Below the pieces are notes generated by a model that worked only from the letters and a program-made list of their open reading frames with translations, was not told the origin of the DNA and did no database searches. Positions 1 through 7,177 of a stretch of 64,000 bases of DNA are shown here, piece by piece; positions within the stretch are counted from its first letter, which is position 1, and each line of letters opens with the position of its first letter. The position numbers were made by a program, and so were the translations under genes. Source of the stretch: an uncultured Eubacteriales bacterium (GTDB lineage: Bacteria > Bacillota > Clostridia > Oscillospirales > Acutalibacteraceae); contig CASFBL010000021.1 in assembly GCA_949292775.1 (NCBI GenBank), forward strand, positions 29,880-93,879, written 5' to 3'.

Positions 1-38
1 CTCTGTGCCTGTCTGTACAGGCGGTCATATTCGTTCAT
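1..38 (-). CDS. 5' end of an unidentified gene, cut by the window edge
   Basis: An ATG at 38 on the minus strand is preceded by a clear GGAGGT ribosome binding site (47-52). It opens a frame reading MNEYDRLYRQAQ before the window ends. It lies about 20 bases downstream of the 112-residue gene, in the same direction, so it is probably the next gene of the same operon. Too little is present to name a function. Confidence 0.5.
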   Translation of the reverse strand, partial: MNEYDRLYRQAQ

Positions 39-60
39 ACTGTTTACCTCCGTGTTTTTG

Positions 61-399
61 TTATAATTTCATTCCGTAATATTCGTTCGGTGAGAGTAAA
101 AAGGAGAAGTCGACACCCTCAATATTGTCGCAGTGCCCGGCAAGGAAATTTTCATTCCGTTCCATGCGCATCATCAGATATGCGACCTCCTCGGGAGTGG
201 CAGTCACGGTTTCCTCGCCGCCGTACAAATAGGCTTCGGCGTGTACGCTGACCTCTGTTTCCGCATCGACATTCTCTATAAAGTCATCAAAGGCTGTCCA
301 GCCGACGAGGTCGTCGTACTCTCTCGGTATCCCACCGACCGTAAATTCAAATTCTTCATTGCTTGCGGTTACGGTCACCGCAGAAAACAGCAAGGCCAT
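61..399 (-). CDS. Small acidic hypothetical protein of the element
   Basis: 112 residues, strongly acidic, no signal peptide or membrane segment. I do not recognise the family. It sits directly downstream of the 282-residue protein. Its ribosome binding site (GGAGGG) is made of the last codons of that upstream gene, so translation is probably coupled. The N-terminus (ALLFSAVTVTASNEEFEF) looks like a beta-rich soluble fold rather than an export signal. Being third in a row with an ArdA-like gene suggests an accessory or anti-defence role, but that rests on position only. Confidence 0.6.
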   Translation of the reverse strand: MALLFSAVTVTASNEEFEFTVGGIPREYDDLVGWTAFDDFIENVDAETEVSVHAEAYLYGGEETVTATPEEVAYLMMRMERNENFLAGHCDNIEGVDFSFLLSPNEYYGMKL

Positions 400-402
400 A
401 TA

Positions 403-1251
403 TTACATCCCTCCAATCGTCATTTCGGTGTTTTGCAGATGATCCTCAAATTCGTCCTCGGTCATCATGGCGTAGTCATCACCGCTGTTCCAGAACGAAA
501 CGAACAGTTCGCCGTCCATCGTATCAATGGGCTGCTGCTCAAAGCCTTCGCCGAGGCCGTCTGAGCACTGTCCCGTAAGCCAGTCCCGGAGAGCTTCCGT
601 TTCCTCTGCCGTGAGCGCTTCCTTGAGGCTGCAATCAATTCGTCCGAACAGCTTGTCGCCGTGTAATTCCACCGACCATACAGCCGAGGTCAGCTTTTCG
701 CTTACACCGTCATCCTTGTTATAGTAGGTTGCCATATCGTTTTCGTCATTGGCGGTGTATTTCATCAGTGCATCGGCGATCTCATCGGCGCTGTCGGCAA
801 GGTAGGAATCTCCGACCGTGAACATATCTCCATCGCCCTCGTCGATGTTGCCGACAAGCGGACAGAAGAACACAGTCTTTACGGGGCCGGCGTCCTGCGT
901 CATCTGACGGACGGCGTTGATTACTTCGTCCATTGAGTCGTACTGGTCATAGAGGATATTCTGTTCCAGTTCCTCTTTGATGTCCTCGCTTGCCGCCCCA
1001 ATAACAAGCGTCAGCATATTGGCGTCGGCGATGGTGTTTTTCTCGTTCAGCGTGAGGAGCAGATGCTGACCGAAGTCACTCTCGCTGAACAGCTTTACGC
1101 CGATGTCCTCGTCCTCATTGTCGGTCAGCGGGATCCGTTTCGGCGACTGCATAATACCGATGGAGCGCAGCTTTTCATAAATGTCGTAAATGCTGTGGGG
1201 CAGTTCGAGAACAAGGGTGTTCTCTTTGTTGCGGATAATTGCGGTGATCAA
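403..1251 (-). CDS. Acidic hypothetical protein with GQxSDGxGEGFEQ motif
   Basis: 282 residues, acidic, soluble. The start is a TTG at 1251, preceded by GGGAGGAATG, which also encodes the end of the upstream gene; I see no better start. The N-terminus resembles a small beta-alpha domain. Near the C-terminus is the stretch GQCSDGLGEGFEQQPI, followed by a region ending in VSFWN. I associate this motif with accessory proteins that travel with ArdA-like genes in Clostridia mobile elements, from memory and without a family match. The protein ends in MTIGGM, and those last codons form the ribosome binding site of the next gene. Function unknown. Confidence 0.6.
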   Translation of the reverse strand: MITAIIRNKENTLVLELPHSIYDIYEKLRSIGIMQSPKRIPLTDNEDEDIGVKLFSESDFGQHLLLTLNEKNTIADANMLTLVIGAASEDIKEELEQNILYDQYDSMDEVINAVRQMTQDAGPVKTVFFCPLVGNIDEGDGDMFTVGDSYLADSADEIADALMKYTANDENDMATYYNKDDGVSEKLTSAVWSVELHGDKLFGRIDCSLKEALTAEETEALRDWLTGQCSDGLGEGFEQQPIDTMDGELFVSFWNSGDDYAMMTEDEFEDHLQNTEMTIGGM

Positions 1252-1253
1252 AT

Positions 1254-2390
1254 TTACATTCCTCCCATTGTCATAGGCTCGTCCTGATATAAGATGTCGA
1301 GCAGGCTTGTGTCGGTGTCGTTGTAGATGAAGCCGCCGTCGACAAATTCGCCGTAGTATGCATCGCCGATATACTTTCCAAAGGCTTTGTAATCGAAGAA
1401 CTTTTCTACGGATGGATTTACACTGAAATCCTCATTGTTCTCCGTTACATATATTCCGACTTCCTCATAATTGCTTGCACCTACAATAAAGGTAAAACAA
1501 TCAAGATTTTCAGCAAGCCGTGCAAGCTGCTTGGCGTCCTCGGCCTTGCCGTATTCGGCAACAGCCCACAGCTTTTCCAAGTCTATATCGGCGTTGTTGA
1601 CGGCAGTTGCAAGTCGATTCAGTTCGTAAACACCTTCTTCGGCGGCGATCTCCTTGAAGCGTCCGATCCACTTGTCGCTATCAATGCAAATGTCCTCCCA
1701 TGAGAGTTCCACATCATCCGGTGTGGGTGCGCCGAGTCGGGCAAACGCCTTGTCGATGGCTTCTTCCTCGCAGGGCAAATACAAGAATTCGGTTTTTCCG
1801 TTGTATTCAGCCCGTATGAAGCAAAGCATTTGATCATACACATATGCCGGAAAATTCTGTCCGTCATAATCCCTTACGAACGGCGTATTCTCGTCAACAA
1901 ACAGCAAACCGTGTTCGGTAAAAACGCCCTTGCCGAATCGGATCAGCTCTCGCCCGAACTCTGCATATTTCGGATCGTCCGCATCATCGGCGGGCAGACA
2001 GCCCTTGACCGTGAGCAGATACTCTCTGCCGATCTTGCCCATATCGCTGATATCCTGAATCAGTGGATAGCGATTGAGGTTGAAGCTCAGATTGATGAGG
2101 TCGGGCAGAGTGTTGAAGTCCTCTAATTTCATCGCCTCGTAAAACTGATATTCCTCATCGCCGAAGAAGCTGTCCATCCGTTTTCCGAGGTAGTTGACTT
2201 CATCGAGGTTAACGAATCGGTCTTGGAGGCAGCCGAGTTCATCGGGAAATATGACCTCGGACACATACAGTTCAAGGGGTGTGACATCCTCGGCATGGAT
2301 TCTTTCGAGCGCCGCACTCATTTCCTTTTCGGTGCAGGGAAAGCGGAGGTCGGTCTGACTGTTTCCATATTTGATTTTCAGTTTAATCAT
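1254..2390 (-). CDS. ArdA-like antirestriction protein
   Basis: 378 residues, highly acidic. ArdA proteins mimic B-form DNA to block type I restriction enzymes during transfer. Two ArdA-like helical segments are visible: one reading TLPDLINLSFNLNRYPLI near residue 95, and a second (ELNRLATAVNNADIDLEKLW) near residue 255. These are followed by a C-terminal tract ending around YYGEFVDGGFIYND. Canonical ArdA is about 165 residues, so this is the longer double form found in Clostridia elements. The ATG at 2390 has an AAGGAG site. It ends MTMGGM, supplying the ribosome binding site for the next gene. The family call is from motif recall, not a search. Confidence 0.6.
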   Translation of the reverse strand: MIKLKIKYGNSQTDLRFPCTEKEMSAALERIHAEDVTPLELYVSEVIFPDELGCLQDRFVNLDEVNYLGKRMDSFFGDEEYQFYEAMKLEDFNTLPDLINLSFNLNRYPLIQDISDMGKIGREYLLTVKGCLPADDADDPKYAEFGRELIRFGKGVFTEHGLLFVDENTPFVRDYDGQNFPAYVYDQMLCFIRAEYNGKTEFLYLPCEEEAIDKAFARLGAPTPDDVELSWEDICIDSDKWIGRFKEIAAEEGVYELNRLATAVNNADIDLEKLWAVAEYGKAEDAKQLARLAENLDCFTFIVGASNYEEVGIYVTENNEDFSVNPSVEKFFDYKAFGKYIGDAYYGEFVDGGFIYNDTDTSLLDILYQDEPMTMGGM

Positions 2391-2391
2391 G

Positions 2392-2979
2392 TCAAATCTC
2401 CTTTATGGCTGCGAGTCCGAATCTGCGGATTGCCATAGCGTTGCAGATGGTGCGAAACAGCATTGGCGGAACGAGGTCGGCATCCGACAGATCCGACACG
2501 GTAAGATGCTTTGTGCCGAGCGTCAAATCCTTGGCTGCACAGTAGAGAGTGTAGGCTCGTTCGGTGCAGTTATTGAGCTTGATGTTCTCAAAGAACACAC
2601 AGCCGTTAATTATATGGTGCTTGCAGCAGCTCCACAGCTTTTGGTCTGCGGTGAGCAGATACAGTGCCGAAAGCAATGCGTAATTTGCTTTGAGGATGTT
2701 CTTGGCGGCAAGCTCAAATCTTGCCCGATGCTTTTCATTAAGGTAGGTCATAGGCGTTTCCTCGCTTTCTATATATTCGTTGAATCTCTTGCGGAAAGGC
2801 GGACAGCGTATCTGCCTCATGGTGGCTGTCAGTATCTCTGTGGGTGTGGCAGCGGTTGTTGTGATGAATAGCTGTGCTTCGGTAAAACGGAAGCCCACGC
2901 CTCTCGGTGCAAAATTTGGAACGGTCATCATCAGCCGTTCCATGCGTCTGTCATGTGGATTATCTGAAAATATGGTCAT
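2392..2979 (-). CDS. Hypothetical element protein, DUF6075-like
   Basis: 195 residues. I chose the ATG at 2979 because GGAGAG lies just before it and the longer frame runs back through a terminator hairpin. Residues 80-130 contain LNEKHRARFELAAKNILKAN and a following helical tract with CCKHHI. This recalls a small family of unknown function in Clostridia elements (DUF6075 by memory, unverified). It is mostly helical with no membrane segment. The stop is one base before the ATG of the ArdA-like gene (2390), so the two are probably translated together. Function unknown. Confidence 0.6.
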   Translation of the reverse strand: MTIFSDNPHDRRMERLMMTVPNFAPRGVGFRFTEAQLFITTTAATPTEILTATMRQIRCPPFRKRFNEYIESEETPMTYLNEKHRARFELAAKNILKANYALLSALYLLTADQKLWSCCKHHIINGCVFFENIKLNNCTERAYTLYCAAKDLTLGTKHLTVSDLSDADLVPPMLFRTICNAMAIRRFGLAAIKEI

Positions 2980-3000
2980 TGTTTCTCTCCTTGCTGTGAA

Positions 3001-3043
3001 ATAAAAAAAGCCCTCCGGTTTTTGTGTAACCGAAGGGCGATTG
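3001..3043 (-). terminator. Rho-independent terminator after the 214-residue gene
   Basis: On the minus strand GCCCTTCGGTT and AACCGGAGGGC form a strong stem followed by seven T residues. It separates the gene at 3050-3694 from the operon beginning at 2979, so the latter probably has its own promoter or depends on readthrough. Confidence 0.85.
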
Positions 3044-3049
3044 ATAGTA

Positions 3050-3694
3050 TTACATATTTTGTTGCGGTGCTGATTCCTGTTCAAAGGTCGGCGGCTCGGC
3101 TTCAAGAGAGGGGTATCCGTCCGTGAGCTTTTCTTGGAGCTTATCCAGCTGCCGTTCCTGCTCATAGGTCAGCGTTTCGCAGTTGCCTTTGGCAAAGTCC
3201 ACACAGCGACAAAGGTCTGCCGATTCATTCTCACTGAACAGGCGGTCTTTGCTGACGAGACCGGAGCGCACGGCAAAGGCTTCCTTGACATATTCATAGT
3301 TCGGCGAGTAATCTCCCCAGAACACCGAATCGCCGTCTGCATTCTGTTTCCATGTGCAGAACATAAAGCCGTTTTTTTCGCTGTAGGTTGCCGCCAACAC
3401 GGTATCTCCGAAGGCGGCAAGCTGTCTGTAATCGGAGACATCGGCAGCTTTCATCTGCGGTGCGTGTTCGTAGAGTCCGACATATTCCCGCACCGTAGAA
3501 ATCTCTTCCTGAATGTCTGCAATTTTACTGCGGTATTCATCCGAGAGGTTTTGGTCGGCGTTGCTCAAATACTGACCGTTGTATTTTATCCGGCAGAGGG
3601 GTATGCCGTCCGAGGACACTTCCAGCCATTCGTTGCCGTCCATCTTGGTGTCGTACCGAGCTTTGAGGCGTTTGGCTAATTCTTTCTGTAGCAT
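3050..3694 (-). CDS. Hypothetical element protein
   Basis: 214 residues from the ATG at 3694, which has an AAGGAG site. The frame is open for 35 more codons upstream, but those cross a terminator hairpin. The protein looks soluble, with a basic N-terminus (KELAKRLKARYD), a predicted coiled helix near residues 55-75 and an aromatic middle part (FMFCTWKQNADGD...FWGDY). I do not recognise the family. It is the element gene closest to the tRNA-Pro attachment side and is isolated by terminators on both sides, so it is probably transcribed alone. Confidence 0.6.
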   Translation of the reverse strand: MLQKELAKRLKARYDTKMDGNEWLEVSSDGIPLCRIKYNGQYLSNADQNLSDEYRSKIADIQEEISTVREYVGLYEHAPQMKAADVSDYRQLAAFGDTVLAATYSEKNGFMFCTWKQNADGDSVFWGDYSPNYEYVKEAFAVRSGLVSKDRLFSENESADLCRCVDFAKGNCETLTYEQERQLDKLQEKLTDGYPSLEAEPPTFEQESAPQQNM

Positions 3695-3722
3695 ATTTGA
3701 TTTCTCCTTTTTAGGGTAATAA

Positions 3723-3757
3723 AAAAGGCAGATAGATTTTTGCTTTCTATCTGCCTT
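3723..3757 (-). terminator. Terminator hairpin upstream of the last element gene
   Basis: GGCAGATAGA and TCTATCTGCC form a 10-bp perfect stem followed on the minus strand by a run of T. It would stop transcription arriving from the tRNA side and isolate the element gene at 3050-3694. Confidence 0.75.
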
Positions 3758-3806
3758 GCGTATCTGATATTTACTTTTCGGGAGTTCAAGTCTATCCACA
3801 AAGGGA

Positions 3807-3858
3807 AAACGGCGATTTTACATCTGCGTTTTGGTACAGAGAAAAATCGCCGTTTGGG
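3807..3858 (-). terminator. Probable terminator of tRNA-Pro(GGG)
   Basis: Arms AAACGGCGATTTT and AAAATCGCCGTTT flank a loop of about 25 bases. It lies 35-85 bases beyond the 3' end of the minus-strand tRNA and is followed by TTTTCCCTTT. Confidence 0.65.
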
Positions 3859-3891
3859 TTCGCAGAAGACATCTTTTTTGTCTCCTCATTA

Positions 3892-3967
3892 TGGTCCGAG
3901 TGGCGAGACTTGAACTCACGGCCTCTTGACCCCCAGTCAAGCGCGCTACCAACTGCGCCACACCCGG
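3892..3967 (-). tRNA. tRNA-Pro (anticodon GGG)
   Basis: A 76-base cloverleaf with encoded CCA. The acceptor CCGGGTG pairs with CACTCGG (one G-T wobble). The anticodon stem CTTGA/TCAAG encloses the loop CTGGGGG, giving GGG. The 3' end faces the mobile element. Its termini are identical to those of the tRNA-Pro(TGG) gene on the other strand 190 bases away. Confidence 0.95.
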
Positions 3968-4009
3968 ATATTTACTTGTTTTTCGGTCTGCATTACAAAC
4001 CGCTCGAAT

Positions 4010-4038
4010 ATAGTATCACATGTCGCCGAATTTTGCAA
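4010..4038 (-). promoter_or_regulatory. Promoter of tRNA-Pro(GGG)
   Basis: On the minus strand TTGCAA (4033-4038), a 17-base spacer, then TACTAT (4010-4015), about 43 bases before the tRNA 5' end. Confidence 0.65.
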
Positions 4039-4075
4039 GCCCAAAATTTAATTTTTCACAGAATTTCAATTTTGT

Positions 4076-4104
4076 TTGACAAAAGCAATTTTCTGTTGTA
4101 TAAT
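4076..4104 (+). promoter_or_regulatory. Promoter of the tRNA-Pro(TGG)/tRNA-Val operon
   Basis: Perfect TTGACA (4076-4081), a 17-base spacer and perfect TATAAT (4099-4104). It lies about 57 bases upstream of tRNA-Pro(TGG). Confidence 0.85.
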
Positions 4105-4160
4105 AACCGAGCATTTTGATTTAAGGAGCCGGCGGAAGCTTACTGCAGCTCATCAAATTC

Positions 4161-4236
4161 CCGGGTGTAGCGCAGTTGGTAGCGCGCGTGGTTTGGGACC
4201 ATGAGGCCGCAGGTTCAAATCCTGTCACTCGGACCA
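4161..4236 (+). tRNA. tRNA-Pro (anticodon TGG)
   Basis: A 76-base tRNA with encoded CCA. The anticodon stem CGTGG/CCATG encloses TTTGGGA, giving TGG. The acceptor stem, D arm and 3' end are almost identical to the divergent tRNA-Pro(GGG). Followed after 23 bases by tRNA-Val. Confidence 0.95.
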
Positions 4237-4259
4237 CGGGAACGCTCCGTTCCCAAAAT

Positions 4260-4336
<77 letters not shown>

Positions 4337-4380
4337 AAAAGGCAACCGATTTTGTAACAGAATCGGTTGCCTTTTCTTTT
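4337..4380 (+). terminator. Terminator of the tRNA operon
   Basis: AGGCAACCGATT and AATCGGTTGCCT form a 12-bp perfect stem followed by TTTTCTTTT, immediately after tRNA-Val. Confidence 0.9.
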
Positions 4381-4421
4381 ACCGAAAAATCCTTTAGGCA
4401 CTTCATTTAATTTTGATTGAT

Positions 4422-4625
4422 TTAAAACCAATATCCTCTAACTATATAACTGCATAAAGATACGAAACCGAATATAAATAATAAAGGAATAATAAACAGC
4501 AAAGCCTTTAGCGTTCATCTTGCAAATTTGCTTTTCTTTTTATTGATTTTGAGGAATAACTTTTCGTACTTATCTTCAAACGGCTTAAAAATGACCGAAA
4601 GAATCATTTCCAAAATATCTTCCAT
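4422..4625 (-). pseudogene. Small membrane protein interrupted by an in-frame TGA
   Basis: The ATG at 4625 follows an AAGGAG site and opens a 36-residue frame (start MEDILEMILSVIFKPFEDKY, basic end KKKSKFAR), which stops at TGA 4515-4517. The same frame continues without another stop to TAA at 4422-4424. It encodes a hydrophobic helix (LKALLFIIPLLFIFGFVSL) and a short tail. The intact product would be 67 residues: an amphipathic N-terminus, a basic linker and one membrane segment. A TGG (Trp) to TGA change explains everything. Consensus error, true nonsense mutation or readthrough are all possible. Family unknown. Confidence 0.55.
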
Positions 4626-4694
4626 GTAAAGCTCCTTGCAGTTTATTGCCCCCGTCGTAAAAATTGCGGCGGGGGCATAAAATACTGTGAAAAA

Positions 4695-7132
4695 TCAGGC
4701 TTCGACAGTTGCGGTGGATTCTTTGATTTGCTTATAGCGTTCCTGAATTTCCGCGAAATGTGTATAATTTTCAGCCTGTCTTAAAAGATTTCTTGCGTCA
4801 AGATAAGGCTTTGCGGAACGGTTGAAGTTAACATGATGATTTTGTTCTTCATGAATGTCTTTGTTAAGCTGTTTAAACTTATTTTTCAGCTCTTTCAGTT
4901 CCGCTTTAACGGCTTTCTTCTTACTTGCGTCTTTGGCTTCCTGCGCTTCGAAAAGCTGTTTATAGAGCACCTGTTCCCGCTCGTCATAACCCTCTTCCGT
5001 GTTAAACAAAGCGTTCAGCTTGGTGTCGTCCGGTTCCGCTATTGCCTTATCACCAAAGTATTTATTTTGGTATTTACGCGCAATCAATCTTGTGCGGGCA
5101 AAATGAATCGCATACTGGCGCAGTTCCTTTTCTTCCTCTGTATTCTTGGGAAGGCGCTTTGCCTCACGAAGATTTTCCCGAAGTTCTTCGGCAGAGTAGT
5201 TTGCAAGACCTGCAAGACCGCCGCTGTAAACCATATTGGCGTCGGCAAGCTGGCGCTTACCGAGTTCGCTTTCAAATTTCGACATTTCTTTAAGCACAAA
5301 CGGTGCAAGCTTGATTTCCTGATTCTGTGCTTCCAACTCTTTGCGGTGCTTTTTCGCTGCTTTGACAGCAGCCTTGCTTTTGGACGATTTCGCGGCTTTC
5401 AGCTCGTCGTTTGTCACTTTGATTTCTTTGGCACCCTCCAGCTTTTTCGCCTGGTCAACCATTTCCACAACTTCAACCAGATTTTCATCACTTAAGGTAT
5501 TGTTGCCGAAATCTTCAAAGAACGCGCGGATTTTCAAAACGCGAATCATACCCTGCTGTTTGAGTTCGGTCAAATCATAGAAGAAATACGGCACAACATT
5601 GATAAATGCACCGACAATGGACGCCAAAATCAAAACGCCGCAAATGGTTTGGAGAATATTGCCGTCGTACAGCGAGAAATACGCAGTACTGGCGGTTTCT
5701 GCGTCAGCAATGACATCTTTTACCACATTGCCGTTGCGCAAAACCTTATTCATAACCTCAGGGTTGTTGAGCACCTGTTCGGCTGTTGCTTCGTTGATGC
5801 CGAAACGGTCATACAGGAAGTTGACCACACCGCTGCTTGCCACGGTAATTAAGCCACCGACCGCCGTAATGGTGGAAAACATACCGTCAATGCGCTCGCC
5901 GCTGACATACTGCTGATAGTCGCGAATATCGGCATTGACAGACGGGGTCAAAATCTGCATAAACGCATTCATCAGGTTGTTCATCCAGAAGCAGACGACC
6001 AAAAGGATGAGCGGCATCCAGGTTTCTAAAGCGCTTGTGCTCGTGCCGGTCATATCAATGGTGCGGACAACCGGGTACATCAGACCGATGAACACACGAC
6101 GCGTTTGCCCCATTTGCGGATGGCAAACGGCGCAAGCAGCATGCCGACAAGGCCGGCATTCTGACAAATGAGCGTAATAGCGGCGTAAACCCCGCTGTTG
6201 CAAATCCCGCCGTAGCTGTATAGCCAGCTTAAAATAACCGTCATCGAGGTTTCGAGGAAGCCGAGCCAGGTCGCCATGGCGATGACCCAGAAATATTTGT
6301 TGCGCAAAACCTCGCGCAAAGAGTCCATAAAGCGAATCTGAATGACATGGGTTTTCGCCTGGACGATTTTCTCTTTGGTATTGACATAGACGACAATGCT
6401 CAAAATGACCGACACGATTGTAATCGGCGGGTAAATATAGCGATAGAGCCGGATGTCATACAGATTGTCGTTGGTCAAAAGCCCGGCGAAAATCGGCATG
6501 GCAAGGTTCAGAATTGACGGTGCCAGCGAATACACAACGCCCTTGATTGTAGACACATCCGCGCGCTCCTGCGTATTCGGAGAAAGCACATGAATCAAAT
6601 TGTCGTATGCTTCGGTAAAGAAGTAATAGAAGAAGTTCTGAATAAAGTTGAACAGCAAAATCAGCGCGCAGGTCACGACATAGGCTTTTTCTTCGCCGAA
6701 AATCGTACCTTCGCCAAACAAAGCACCGAATTTGTTGTAAGGGAACCAAACAAACGCAATCGTAACAATGGCGCTCGGGATGCCCATTTTGACAATATAC
6801 GGACGGTATTTACCCTCTTTGCTTCGGGTGTTGTCGATGATATTCGCGCGGATACCCGACAGCGGAATATTCACAAGCACCGAAATCAAATAAAGGATAT
6901 AGACATGCATGGGCTTAACACCGAGTGTATTGCTGATTAACACATTCGTTGCCGACAGAATCATATTCATGGCCATAACAGCCAGGAACTTGACGCCGAT
7001 GCCGCCGGCGGAGTATGCCACTACCTCGCGGTATGGCATGTAGTGCCCGGGAGACGGTTCATTCCAATACTGCCGGACATTGGAAAGCAATGCAGAAATT
7101 CTTTGGTGCTTCCCCTGTTTTGTTTTTTTCAC
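4695..7132 (-). pseudogene. GPH-family (MFS) sugar transporter, frameshifted
   Basis: The N-terminal part (6080-7132) and C-terminal part (4695-6203) are two frames of one gene. The first ends ...APFAIRKWGK and then runs into nonsense; the second resumes with RRVFIGLMYPV. Restoring one A in the AAA run at 6104-6106 (minus strand) joins them into about 812 residues. The first ~460 residues have around 12 membrane segments and a short NTRSKEGKYRPYI cytoplasmic loop typical of glycoside-pentoside-hexuronide:cation symporters. The last ~330 residues are a charged, helical cytoplasmic extension. It sits 45 bases downstream of the sialidase gene, on the same strand, suggesting a shared glycan operon. 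It could be a real pseudogene or a homopolymer read error. Confidence 0.75.
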
Positions 7133-7177
7133 AGCTTATTTCCCTTCCTTTTTTTATACGCCGAAGCGTTTGGTTGA

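Larger units (their letters stand above)
1..3891. mobile_element. End of an integrative element inserted next to tRNA-Pro(GGG)
   Basis: Five complete minus-strand genes and one cut by the window edge lie beside the 3' end of a tRNA-Pro gene, the classic attachment position for tyrosine-recombinase elements. The content (an ArdA-like protein and small acidic accessory proteins) is typical of accessory blocks of Clostridia conjugative elements. No integrase is visible, so this would be the end opposite the recombination module. The other boundary lies outside the window, and the exact attachment site cannot be fixed without its second copy. Element identity is inferred from gene content and tRNA position. 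Confidence 0.55.

Noticed and set aside
3782-3793. GAGTTCAAGTCT, a 12-base inverted copy of the tRNA-Pro T-arm, 110 bases away.
   Set aside because: The orientation is wrong for an attachment-site duplication and the flanks do not fold as a tRNA; probably chance or a T-loop-like motif.
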